DNA from: a virus | Virus record (IMG/VR): IMGVR_UViG_3300000227_000005 | Location: 1 to 50,721 of that record | Reading direction: 5' to 3' (one strand) | Length of the DNA: 50,721 bases | Shown: positions 33,700-42,379 of the stretch, piece after piece | How positions within the stretch are numbered: the first letter of the stretch is position 1 | How the letters are laid out: every line of letters begins with the position of its first letter | Made by a program: the position numbers and the translations under genes | Notes under the pieces: model-generated | Seen by the model: the letters and a program-made list of their open reading frames with translations, nothing else | What the model was told of the DNA's origin: nothing | Databases searched by the model: none

Positions 33700-36636
33700 T
33701 CAATAAGTTCCATAAAGTTTTTCTTTCTGATAATAATTCCCAAAATCTTTGTTTGAAAGGTTCCTACTTCGAAAATTATATGAGGTTAAGTTTCTTCCAC
33801 CATACAAACACCACATCAAAGAAAAGATAGTATCATCTTGGACACCATGAGAATCATTTTTCTCTGGACTTCCAAACCATTTCTTATTTTGATCATGATC
33901 GAACATCAAAAGTTCTTCAGTGAGAATATTATCAGTTTTTGTTCCTGGAACATATAATTTTGGACTCTTGAATCTGCCTTGGTGAATAGAAAGGAAAAGT
34001 TCTTTAAATGCTTCTCTTTGCTTGTCATAGGTTGGGAACACGTGTTCAAACATAATTCCCTTTTCTTCTCCCCAATTCAACATATCCCATGAACCATATC
34101 GTTCACTACACAGAACATCAATGCCATCAAGTAGCCAATGAACTTCTTCAAGATAATCTTTTGCAAGATCAAGAGAATTGTCTGGAACTGCGAAAACTCC
34201 AACAAGGAAATAAATATATCTTGGATTCAAAAGATCGATGCTTGAAACTAAATGAGGATTGGTTCGGCTATTCGGTAAGCCCTTGGCAACCACTGTGACG
34301 ACACTTCTCGCTCTTATATGCTTAGCAAAAGGATCTGCCATGTCTAAACCAGCCAGTATAGCAAAATCAGTCTGAAAATGGTTTGAGAGCGTCATCAATG
34401 CATCCAATCCTATTGGTTTCGGTTGTGAAAAGCTGTCACAAAGTTTGTAAAGTTTATCCATTGGCATCAAACGTGATTCCAAATTTTTAATCTTGTTTTG
34501 AAGTATTGTTAAATTTTTATTAAACTCATGCACCGAAGTAATCTTGTTTTGAAGATTATCAATGGCGATCATTGCGTTTTTTCGATCATTCAATATCGAT
34601 GTTACCACTTCATGATTTAATTCAGTGTTATCTGCTCCAAGAAATCCAATTTCATCAACTATTTCCTTTGTGAAAACTTTTTGACTACTGGCTTCCCACA
34701 AATTTTGGAAATAACGTTCAAACTCACCAAAGGGAAATTTAGAACGATAATCTTCTAACTGAGCCTGATCCATGTTCGGATTCCAATAATCTTCCTGCTG
34801 ACCTCTCAGGCTATATCTATAAGAAAAATATATTGTGGTGGTTTTTTGCATCAACCAACTAATATATAATTTATAAAGAATATGATCTTTTGAAGATACA
34901 GTAGAGTCAATAACACCAAGGGCATTTGGGATATTACGAATGGAACCATCAAGTTGAACAAAAAATTTGGGATTTTTCATATCAAAAATTTCAGAGAAAG
35001 TATATCCAGTAATATTAGACACAATACCAGAAAATGAAGATATAGAACGAATAATACTTTTTACATTTCCATTCCTGTCTGTGAGTCTGATTTCTTTCTC
35101 TTGAATATTTTTTTGACCACCTACCATATCCAACAAAGCAGGAGAATTCAAAATAATATCTCTCATAATATCAAAATGCACGAATTTAACCTGATCCTTG
35201 GAGTTTGCTCCAAGCATAATTTGTTGCCGTGGCCAATTAAAAAACTTCCAAAGTTGGATAAGACATGCTGCAAGAGAATTATGTGTAACTGTAAAATCAC
35301 CTCGAACATATCTACCGTTACCATCCAACATAAATCCGTAGTATTCTTGTTTTCCAACAGATTTAATTTCTTTAATGTTGGATAAGAGAATATCTTTGTT
35401 CATTCTTCTTGAAGAAACAACTTTAAGTCTTGTTGGAATAACAAAATAGTCCCCTGAGATTCCAATTCTATAATATTCTCCTTCAAAATTTAATTTTTTT
35501 ATTCTTCCAATAATTTTTGTTGCCTCTGCATAGAAACCAAGAGATCTTGCAAGAAATAGGATATCATCACAAAGAACTTTTCTTTTGGTTATGATACAAA
35601 AAAATTTTCTGTTTAAACAACTATCACTATCGATCAATCCAGCAAGCAACTTCATTCTGTTTTCTCTGGAATTGATTTTATATTCTTGTGGAATATGTTT
35701 GTTTTCAATAAGATTATATTCTCTTAAAAGGTTTAATAAATGATTTTGTTCTTGATGATCATTTTCAACAATAGAATAGAGTGTCTCCTTGGTTGTTTTT
35801 ATCTTTTTTTGAACAGATACAGTTTGTTTAATTTCTTTTGCATACCATTCTATATATTCAACAATTTCTTTATTCATGGTTGTGATAGAAGGATATGTAG
35901 AAACTCTATCACCAAGCCATAGTCCAAGAAAATAAGGATCGATTTTTAATTCTTGTTCCGGAAATTCTATTGGAATTCGAAAGAGCATGTGGTTATTTTT
36001 AAAATAATTGGACTGTTTTTGGAAATCATTAACAGAAATATCTATAATTTTGCCATATTCTTCATTTTTTTTAAAAATACTTGTCTTATGTCTAACATTT
36101 GTTTTTTTCTTTAGGGATAGAACATGGTCCCCTGTGACAAACAAAGATTCTCCTCTATTTGGCTTAATCTCAAATAATTCTTCCTTCCCATTTTTAAGAG
36201 ATAAAACTTTACGTGGTGTGTTATCATCCCCCATGAGAAGGTCTCCAATGGCAACATCTTCTACTTTTTTGACAGTACCATCATACATCAAAACTCTGCT
36301 GCCCTTCCGTTCACACTTAGATTCACCTCTTTGCCAGCAAAGAATAATCAATCTATGCTTAAATCTATTATCTTTCATCTGAAGAGCTTCACGAAGTGCT
36401 TCTTTTACATTTTGCCAAAAATCATTTGGACTTCTATTTGTTCTTGGATTCTTCTTTTTAGGAAGATTTCTCAATGGACACCAGGAAGCCACGTCTGATC
36501 CTTCCTGATAAATGGAAATATAAACAAAATCCTCACACCATTTTACAAACCCTTCCCATCCATTTCTATACTGAGCGATTGAGACTGGAGAAATATTCTT
36601 AATTGGATCAATTCTGCGCTTCAAGATTTTGGACAT
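33700..36636 (-). CDS. terL: Terminase large subunit, interrupted by an intein
   Basis: A 978-residue precursor. I chose the ATG at 36636 because AGAAGGTGG lies five to six bases upstream; a GTG three codons earlier overlaps that site. The ATP-binding loop reads WQRGESK then, after the intein, SLAACLIQLW. Splicing would restore RGESKSLAA, a Walker A motif. The C-terminal nuclease shows FAILAGLDMADPF, IDVLCSERYGSWD and SHGVQDDTIFSL, with the acidic residues expected of an RNase H-like packaging nuclease. The mature enzyme (about 632 residues) would cut and pump DNA into the prohead through the portal. The gene overlaps the small-terminase-like gene upstream by 29 bases. Confidence 0.9.
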   Translation of the reverse strand: MSKILKRRIDPIKNISPVSIAQYRNGWEGFVKWCEDFVYISIYQEGSDVASWCPLRNLPKKKNPRTNRSPNDFWQNVKEALREALQMKDNRFKHRLIILCWQRGESKCERKGSRVLMYDGTVKKVEDVAIGDLLMGDDNTPRKVLSLKNGKEELFEIKPNRGESLFVTGDHVLSLKKKTNVRHKTSIFKKNEEYGKIIDISVNDFQKQSNYFKNNHMLFRIPIEFPEQELKIDPYFLGLWLGDRVSTYPSITTMNKEIVEYIEWYAKEIKQTVSVQKKIKTTKETLYSIVENDHQEQNHLLNLLREYNLIENKHIPQEYKINSRENRMKLLAGLIDSDSCLNRKFFCIITKRKVLCDDILFLARSLGFYAEATKIIGRIKKLNFEGEYYRIGISGDYFVIPTRLKVVSSRRMNKDILLSNIKEIKSVGKQEYYGFMLDGNGRYVRGDFTVTHNSLAACLIQLWKFFNWPRQQIMLGANSKDQVKFVHFDIMRDIILNSPALLDMVGGQKNIQEKEIRLTDRNGNVKSIIRSISSFSGIVSNITGYTFSEIFDMKNPKFFVQLDGSIRNIPNALGVIDSTVSSKDHILYKLYISWLMQKTTTIYFSYRYSLRGQQEDYWNPNMDQAQLEDYRSKFPFGEFERYFQNLWEASSQKVFTKEIVDEIGFLGADNTELNHEVVTSILNDRKNAMIAIDNLQNKITSVHEFNKNLTILQNKIKNLESRLMPMDKLYKLCDSFSQPKPIGLDALMTLSNHFQTDFAILAGLDMADPFAKHIRARSVVTVVAKGLPNSRTNPHLVSSIDLLNPRYIYFLVGVFAVPDNSLDLAKDYLEEVHWLLDGIDVLCSERYGSWDMLNWGEEKGIMFEHVFPTYDKQREAFKELFLSIHQGRFKSPKLYVPGTKTDNILTEELLMFDHDQNKKWFGSPEKNDSHGVQDDTIFSLMWCLYGGRNLTSYNFRSRNLSNKDFGNYYQKEKLYGTY
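35278..36315 (-). other. Intein with LAGLIDADG homing endonuclease, inside terL Walker A
   Basis: A 346-residue insertion (precursor residues 108-453). It starts with Cys (CERKGSRVLMYDGTVKKVED, block A), has TGDHVLSL (block B), and ends FTVTHN directly before Ser, the classical C-terminal splice block with His-Asn followed by a Ser nucleophile. In the middle are two LAGLIDADG-type helices, FLGLWLGDRVS and LLAGLIDSDSCL. The acidic residues of both helices (GD and DSD) are present, so the endonuclease may be active. It lies between the Lys and Ser of the P-loop, where the gene is least able to tolerate imprecise loss. Confidence 0.92.
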
Positions 36637-37168
36637 TGGTCCCACCTTCTATAACTTCATAGTAAGATTTTCCATTGAAGAATCCAACTTGTTCCAATGG
36701 TCTCCTTTTAGCATTTGGAATAGAAACATCGAATCCAATTGTGTGCCAGGTTTTTTCGATTAATTGGATAGTGTTCCTAATTTCCTTGAACAAGGGAGTA
36801 ACTTTTGCAGTTCCGGTTACAGAAACTCCAACAACATCGATAGTGGAAAATTCCGCCATTTTCAATCTGCAAAGAATCTTGTATAATGGTATTAAGTGCA
36901 TACCAATTCTATAGGCAATATCCTCCGTCATTGGACTTGGATAATTTCGGATTATCATGTCCAGCACGGAGGACATATAGGCAAAAATCACTTCACATTT
37001 TTCTGGTTTCTCCCCACTCAAAAAATAATCGCAAATAGAACTGCATCCACAATGTTCTGGATCACAAGCATTTATAGCGTTCCAATAAATCATTTCTCTG
37101 ATGATAGTCTCACCAGATTTGGATATAGTACCAAGTTTTCTATGTCCAATAATTGCATTTCTTTTCAT
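36608..37168 (-). CDS. Putative terminase small subunit
   Basis: A 186-residue protein directly upstream of and overlapping terL. I chose the ATG at 37168, which follows AGAGGTG; an ATG eight codons earlier lacks a site. Residues about 35-55 hold a cysteine cluster (ACDPEHCGCSSICDYF), perhaps binding zinc. The C-terminal half (TGTAKVTPLFKEIRNTIQLIEKTWHTIGFDV) resembles the helical part of P27-type small terminases. Position is the main argument. The cysteine cluster is unusual for this class. Confidence 0.5.
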   Translation of the reverse strand: MKRNAIIGHRKLGTISKSGETIIREMIYWNAINACDPEHCGCSSICDYFLSGEKPEKCEVIFAYMSSVLDMIIRNYPSPMTEDIAYRIGMHLIPLYKILCRLKMAEFSTIDVVGVSVTGTAKVTPLFKEIRNTIQLIEKTWHTIGFDVSIPNAKRRPLEQVGFFNGKSYYEVIEGGTNVQNLEAQN

Positions 37169-37210
37169 AACACCTCTTTTTTGGATAAACATTTCAAATT
37201 GAAAAACGAA

Positions 37211-37396
37211 TTAAAGTTTCTTATAAAAAAATGTATCCAATTCATCGAGTAATTGGCTAAGTTCGTCATTACAAGGATAGTTCGTCCGATAAGTTTTGAT
37301 AATGTTCCTAAGACCATAATTCAAACCGTATTGAATTCTTTGCTTATTTACAGACTGAATTTTATTAAACTTCGTTTCCTTGTAATATTTTTTCAT
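37211..37396 (-). CDS. Small protein, first gene of the leftward operon
   Basis: A 61-residue basic protein starting MKKYYKETKF at the ATG at 37396, preceded by AAAGGAGGTGAT, a perfect ribosome-binding site. The sequence (NKQRIQYGLNYGLRNIIKTY and following) looks helical, with an acidic end (DELSQLLDELDTFF). A well-spaced promoter-like sequence lies directly before it, so it is probably the leader gene of the terminase operon. No function can be assigned; a small regulator is possible. Confidence 0.65.
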   Translation of the reverse strand: MKKYYKETKFNKIQSVNKQRIQYGLNYGLRNIIKTYRTNYPCNDELSQLLDELDTFFYKKL

Positions 37397-37418
37397 AAGA
37401 ATCACCTCCTTTGGGATT

Positions 37419-37447
37419 AAAATAATGTATTTACATATCCAAGTCAA
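37419..37447 (-). promoter_or_regulatory. Candidate leftward promoter of the terminase operon
   Basis: On the minus strand TTGACT (37447-37442), 17 bases, then TATTTT (37424-37419). The predicted RNA start is a few bases before the AAAGGAGGTGAT ribosome-binding site of the first leftward gene. The -35 box is the same (TTGACT) and the spacing the same as in the rightward promoter at 41465-41493, which supports both. A TTGGATA motif lies in the spacer. Confidence 0.6.
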
Positions 37448-37457
37448 TAAATATTGC

Positions 37458-37718
37458 CTATAATATCCAAAAAATGAATTTTAAGACAAAACGGATTCTT
37501 TCATGGAACAAAATCTGTTTTCCTATGAAATTAATCATATTTTCCTTGTAGTTATCCAATTTATGTGCATGTAATAAAATCAAGCACTTACAAATTCCGT
37601 AATTCAAATTGTCATTTTCTTTCTCATTTTTAGAGAAAAGAATAACTAACTGATTTATTTGAAAATAAAGAAATTCCTTCCGTATGTGAGAATTGAGATT
37701 CGGAAACCCCATTGTCAT
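37458..37718 (-). CDS. Doubtful small ORF, possibly a decayed relative of its neighbour
   Basis: An 86-codon frame with no ribosome-binding site. Part of it (NDNLNYGICKCLILLHAHKLDN) resembles the LNYGLRNIIKTY region of the downstream 61-residue protein in spacing and pattern, so it may be a related gene that has lost its start. Bases around 37640-37690 recur in degraded form near 38040-38090 (an AACTAACTGATTTA core, then CCGTAT), suggesting duplicated and decaying DNA. Confidence 0.25.
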   Translation of the reverse strand: MTMGFPNLNSHIRKEFLYFQINQLVILFSKNEKENDNLNYGICKCLILLHAHKLDNYKENMINFIGKQILFHERIRFVLKFIFWIL

Positions 37719-38673
37719 TTTTTACTGTATCCAACAAAGATAAAACTAAAAAATTTATCAAAAGCCCTTATTATTATCACATCCAACACATATTTTCCTC
37801 AAATAAAATAATAAATTATCCAAAAGTATTTCTTTTTGCAAAGAACTCAAGTAATTTCTGCAAACTCAATCATTATTCAAAATTAAATTCAAGAAATTCT
37901 CAAAATAATAAAAAATAATAATAAAATTTAATTTCAGAATAGAATTTTTCAATTATCCTGAACTAATAAAATCAATAACTTACAAAAACATAAATTAAAC
38001 CAAAAATAGGATTGTATTTTTCCAGACAAAATTTTCTAAAAAATTAACTAACTGATTTAATTGAAAATAAAAAAATCCCACCGTATATGAAAAGAAAAAG
38101 CAACGAAACAGATTGTTATTTTCTATTCCATATCCAATAAATTAAAACAAACCCAATTCATTAAATTTCCTTATAATTCCCACATCCAACTACATCTAAA
38201 TAAATTTCTAATATCCAAAATAAAACAAGAAAATCAGGAATAAATTTATCAAAATTCTCCCATAGTAGACCATATCCTTTTTTAGCACAAATTTTAAAGA
38301 ACAAAGGAATAAATTCCCCCATGTCCAATAAATTAATTAAAAAGAATTGTCTAACAACCTTTTCCAATTTAAAGAACCCTACAAAGAATAAGACCTAGCC
38401 ACAAGGCTCTCAGTAAGTCTGAACACCATTTTCTTGCAAGAAACTCAATCCTTAAAAACAAAAGAATTTCCTATATCCAAAATAAAATCAAATTTAATAA
38501 TAAATCTAATAAAAATTTGTATCCAACACTATCAAAAATATTATTAAAAAGAAAAATAAAGAGAAGTGTAGGGAAGAGTTATATAGAATATATTCCTCTG
38601 TACATATTCTTCTATTGTATATTTTTCCTTTTCTTTGCAATAGAAGAAAAAACTCTCCCCTATATAAAATTCT
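37719..38673. other. Non-coding AT-rich region with scattered TATCCAA boxes
   Basis: No convincing gene. Frames such as 38161-38367 (minus) lack ribosome-binding sites. Single TATCCAA-type boxes occur about every 50-120 bases, nearly always in the TATCCAA orientation on the plus strand: about 37728, 37818, 38148, 38214, 38472 and 38518, with variants ACATCCAAC and ATGTCCAAT. Around 38395-38450 is a slightly less AT-rich patch. The region lies between the leftward promoter and the repeat arrays. Confidence 0.6.
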
Positions 38674-39245
38674 GTATCATATTCAATAAAGTTTCTGTAT
38701 CCAACAAAGATTTTATATTTCTCCACATAAAAAATTATAGTTAAGTGCCTTGTATCATATCCAACAAAAACCTAAAGGATTACACAAAAAATTATAATAG
38801 ATTATTTTATATCATATCCAATAAAGTTTCTATGTTCGATAAAGTTTCTGTATCCAACAAAAAACTTAAAGGATCACACAAAAAATTATAATAGATTATT
38901 TTATATCATATCCAACAAAATTTCTGTATCCAACAAAAACTCAAAGAATCATATAAAAAATTGTGATAGATTGTTTTGTATCATATCCAACAAAGTTTCT
39001 ATGTTCGATAAAATTTCTATGTTTGATAAAGTTTTTGTATCCAATAAAAAAATCTTAAAAATCACATAAAAAATTGTGATAGATTGTTTTGTATCATATC
39101 CAACAAAGTTTCTATATTTGATAAAGTTTTTGTATTCGATAAAGTTTCTATATTCGATAAAATTTTTGTATTCAATAAAATTTCTATATTTAATAAAGTT
39201 TTTGTATCCAACAAAAAAACCTTAAAAATCACACAAAAAATTATG
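38674..39245. repeat. Modular tandem repeats with TATCATATCCAACAAA units
   Basis: Six related units of about 60-115 bp begin with TATCATATCCAA (or TATCATATTCAA) at 38674, 38753, 38810, 38904, 38979 and 39092. Each has a head box, a variable number (0-6) of 18-base steps of the type AAAGTTTCTATGTTCGAT, a second box GTATCCAACAAAAA, and a tail containing CACAAAAAATTATAATAGAT or a close variant. Most 18-base steps look like mutated boxes (TTCGATAAAG against TCCAACAAAG). The plus-strand frame 39084-39287 is only a reading of this repeat. Confidence 0.85.
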
Positions 39246-39373
39246 GTTAGGTGCCTTTTTCCAAGTCACTTTTTTGTCTATACTTAGAACATAGGGGGGG
39301 ATATCCGATCTACAGATAACTATGAATAATCATAATCATATTGTTATTGCTACTGCTACTGCTATTGTGATTG

Positions 39374-40108
39374 TATCCAACCGTTGGATACGGAATATAT
39401 TCCGTATCCAATAAGTATTAATCTTCATCTATTAATTATATATTACTACTGCTACTGCTACTGCTATTGTGATTGTATCCAACCGTTGGATACGGAATAT
39501 ATTCCGTATCCAATAGACATTGATTTTCATTTATTGATTATATATTGCTACTGCTATTGTGATTGTATCCAACAAGTATCGATCTTCATCCCATTGACCA
39601 TGTATTGCTATTGCTATTGTATCCAATAAATATCGATCTTCATCATTAATTATATATTACTATTATTGCTATTGTATCCAACCGATGGATACGGAATATA
39701 TTCCGTATCCAATAGACATTTGTATCCAACCGATGGATACGGAATATATTCCGTATCCAATAGACATTGATTTTCATTTATTGATTATATATTGCTACTG
39801 CTATTGTGATTGTATCCAACCGTTGGATACGGAATATATTCCGTATCCAATAAATATTGATCTTTACCATTGACTATGTATTATTACTGCTACTGCTATT
39901 ATTACTGATACTGCTATTACTATTATATCCAACCGATGGATACGGAATATATTCCGTATCCAATAAGTATTGATCTTCATCCCATTGACTATATATTGCT
40001 ATTGCTATTGTATCCAATAAGTATCGATCTTCATCATTAATTATATATTGTTACTGCTATTGCTATTGTATCCAACCGATGGATACGGAATATATTCCGT
40101 ATCCAATA
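39374..40108. repeat. Seven 40-bp palindromic modules, each with three TTGGATA-type boxes
   Basis: Exact or nearly exact copies start at 39374, 39476, 39675, 39723, 39813, 39926 and 40069. Each begins TATCCAACCGTTGGATA (or CGATGGATA), an 8-bp inverted repeat with one central base. It then overlaps a longer palindrome centred on CGGAATATATTCCG, flanked by GGATA and TATCC; in the CGTT version the arms are perfect over 28 bp. The intervals contain TTGCTACTGCTATTGTGATTG-like and TATTGATCTTCATC-like repeats and lone TATCCAA boxes (for example 39566 and 39619). The coding-like plus-strand frames reading MDTEYIPYPI are translations of the palindrome. Confidence 0.97.
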
Positions 40109-41464
40109 AGTATTGATCTTCATCATTGACTATTACTATTGTACATATACTTTTGGATATAATAAAAAGAAAAACTTGTAAAATCAATTACATAACAATC
40201 AGCAATTTTTTTGTATTGCTATGAAAAATTTATAATTTTTAATCCGTTGAAATCTTTTGGATAGAACATTTTGCAAGATGAAAAACAAAAAATCTTCACC
40301 CTTAAAATTATAATTTCACATCTTATCAATTTTGCTTTTAGTATATTAAAAGGTAAAATTAAATATGGATAAAAATATTTTTCCAAAACTTATACAATAT
40401 CTGTAAATTTAAATTCAATAATAACACCATATGATTTTTATAATCTTTGTTTCAACAAATATAAATTTTTTTACACTCGGTATTAATATTTCCAATTTAA
40501 AAAAAATAAAATTTCTTCCAAACAAAATATGTAATCAACAAAAAACATGATAGCGTAATTTTTAGATTATTTTAATAAATTATTTCATTTTGGCAAAACT
40601 AAAATATTAAATATAGCACAAATTTTTAGAGGTTTTACAATATTAAATCATTATCAATTCTTTTTAAAAACATATTTCCAAAAAATTGCAGACTATTTCA
40701 ATTAATTTTAATCATATTCCTGAAAACAGCTTTCAACCAATTTAATAAAATAGCAACCAATTTAATAAAATGACTTTCAATCAATTTAATAAAACAACTG
40801 TAAAATAGCTTTCAACCAATTTTCAATCAATTTAATAAAATAGCAACCAATTTAATAAAATAGCTTTCAATCAATTTTCAACCAATTTAGTAAAACAACT
40901 GTAAAATAGCTTTCAATCAATTTAATAAAACAGCTTTCAAATTATTTCAAACTCAATTTGCAATTAAAACATTTATCAACTTAGCAAATTTAGAAATCAA
41001 TTATTTTCTGGCTTTTTCTGAAATTTCAACAGTCTTAAACAACATTAATAAATCGATTTATTTCATTTAAATTTATAGCGCATTTTTTATTACATATTTG
41101 AAATTAAATAGGTTATTTTTAAAATTCTCCAAGAATTTCAAATATATAAGTCCCATTCCCTATTACAGTTTTAAGGTTATCATCATAAATCACCGATTTT
41201 ATTGGATTTCACTGATTATATGTCTTTATTTTCATAATCCAAAATTTTGTTTTTTTGTTCAATGTATGAATTTTATCAAATGATTTTAGAGACTTGTCTT
41301 TATTCCAAAATTTAAAGTTTTGGAAATTTTTTATTTTCCCCCATATCCAAAAAATAACAATTTTTATAAAATCTTGATTTTATGAGATAAACCATTGTTT
41401 TTATTAAATAAACCTCTATTCTACGATCTAAATGAGGTTGCTTCATTTTTCGTAAAAATTTTTC
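40109..41464. other. Non-coding AT-rich region with a degenerate repeat at 40727-40948
   Basis: Extremely AT-rich with no gene I can support. At 40727-40948 the phrase CAATTTAATAAAATAGC alternates with CTTTCAATCAA and TTTTCAACCAA variants (about ten copies), and AAAACAACTGTAAAATAGC occurs twice. A lone TATCCAA lies at 41344. The rest has runs of A and T only. It ends at the rightward promoter. Confidence 0.6.
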
Positions 41465-41493
41465 TTGACTTTCTCGTTTTGGCTTGATATATT
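41465..41493 (+). promoter_or_regulatory. Strong rightward promoter of the replication/accessory operon
   Basis: TTGACT (41465-41470), 17 bases, then TATATT (41488-41493), with a TG one base before the -10 box (extended -10). It heads about 110 bases of leader before the first plus-strand gene. The match and spacing are the best in the window. It shares TTGACT with the divergent leftward promoter. Confidence 0.75.
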
Positions 41494-41602
41494 ATAACCA
41501 AAACAAATTAATCTTGCCAGAGAAAGGAGAAAAGGGGTAGAAGCGGAAGGCATCGTGAAAGAAGTATATTTACATCACACTACATTATTTAAAGGAGGCA
41601 AT

Positions 41603-41842
41603 ATGCGAACGACTCGAAAAGCAGTATTAAATCTAATCGAAGCTCTTGATCCAGATCATCAAAGCTTAGGTTGGCCCGATCCCATCAAATGGGACGGGCG
41701 ACCACTAAAAGAAATGGCCGAGGACATGATTGTCTTGGCCGAAACAGAAATACGTGATTTTTTCTCGCCGCCGGAGTGGTGGACGGAAAGGCAACGTCGC
41801 CTCGTAGAGGCGCTTGTTGCCTTAACTGGGGAAAAATATTAG
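41603..41842 (+). CDS. Accessory protein of unknown function, GC-rich gene
   Basis: A 79-residue protein starting MRTTRKAVLNLIEALDPD at the ATG at 41603, with AAAGGAGG five bases upstream; an in-frame start 16 codons earlier lacks a site. It is helical and acidic, with a WPDPIKWDGRP loop and FFSPPEWWTERQRRLVEALV at the end. The gene is about 53% G+C over 41641-41820, far above its surroundings, so it was probably acquired recently from another genome. No family recognised. It is the first gene after the strong rightward promoter, a usual place for early host-takeover genes. Confidence 0.65.
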   Translation: MRTTRKAVLNLIEALDPDHQSLGWPDPIKWDGRPLKEMAEDMIVLAETEIRDFFSPPEWWTERQRRLVEALVALTGEKY

Positions 41843-41888
41843 ACTTTGCTCTATGAGGGCAAGGTCAACAAAACTTACAAACACCACT

Positions 41889-41927
41889 AGTATCCAATCT
41901 ATATATATAATATATAGATTGGATACT
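41889..41927. repeat. Perfect 18-bp inverted repeat with paired TTGGATA boxes
   Basis: AGTATCCAATCTATATAT (41889-41906) and ATATATAGATTGGATACT (41910-41927) are exact inverses separated by ATA. The outer parts are the TATCCAA/TTGGATA motif. No T-run follows, so it is more likely a protein-binding site than a terminator, although a hairpin in RNA is also possible. It lies between the first two rightward genes. Confidence 0.9.
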
Positions 41928-41998
41928 TAATATTCATTGAACGAAAATTTCATATGACATCCATCATTTATTCAAAAACAAACAAAAAGGAGGTAGCG

Positions 41999-42379
41999 AT
42001 GAAAAAAAAGATGTGGACCATCCATGAATATGCAGGGGACTTTACCCTTGGCCCCTGTACCAAGTCTGAAGCCATTGATCAGCTTATTGCTGAGCTTCGT
42101 ACTGGTGATGAAGAAGAGACAATTTTTTGGAACATTGCAATGACATCTGAGGATGGTGATGAGTTCGAAGAGTTTATCACCATCGATCCAGTGGAACCAC
42201 CCTGTGAAGGTGGAAGTCACGATTGGCAAGAAGATGATGTTGTTGGACATGGTGGAGGAGTGATTTGTACCGAAGTATGTACTAAGTGTGATATGCGTCG
42301 AATAACTGATACCTGGGCGCAGGCATCAGGTCGACAAGGGTTGACATCAATTAAATATGTAAGGGAGAAATTATGCTAA
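41999..42379 (+). CDS. Small zinc-binding-type accessory protein
   Basis: A 126-residue acidic protein. The ATG at 41999 has AAAAGGAGG six bases upstream; an in-frame ATG 15 codons earlier is rejected. The N-terminal half resembles a small alpha/beta domain (MWTIHEYAGDFTLGPCTKSE, then AIDQLIAELRTGDEEE). The C-terminal half has SHDW, then GGGVICTEVCTKCDMRR, DTWAQASGRQGLTSIKYV. This is a His/Cys pattern shared with small zinc-binding proteins of phages and mobile elements. Base composition is higher in G+C than most of the window, like its neighbour. The function is unknown. Confidence 0.65.
   Translation: MKKKMWTIHEYAGDFTLGPCTKSEAIDQLIAELRTGDEEETIFWNIAMTSEDGDEFEEFITIDPVEPPCEGGSHDWQEDDVVGHGGGVICTEVCTKCDMRRITDTWAQASGRQGLTSIKYVREKLC

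Noticed and set aside
33700-36636. Group I or II intron in terL
   Set aside because: The frame is continuous and the inserted stretch has intein splice blocks and LAGLIDADG helices, so the insertion acts at protein level.
38161-38367. 68-codon minus-strand frame in the non-coding region
   Set aside because: No ribosome-binding site, strongly Phe/Ile/Leu-biased by AT-rich DNA, and no similarity recognised.
39084-39287. Plus-strand frame with FDKVSIFDK-like repeats
   Set aside because: It is a reading of the 18-base repeat steps, without a ribosome-binding site.
39384-39873. Plus-strand frames reading MDTEYIPYPI repeatedly
   Set aside because: They are translations of the 40-bp palindromes and TACTGCTAT-type intervals; there are no ribosome-binding sites and the same peptide appears only because the DNA repeats.
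39374-40108. CRISPR-like array of regularly repeated palindromes
   Set aside because: The intervals are themselves repetitive and of uneven length (8-160 bp), no cas gene is present, and the repeat holds three copies of a motif found throughout the genome.
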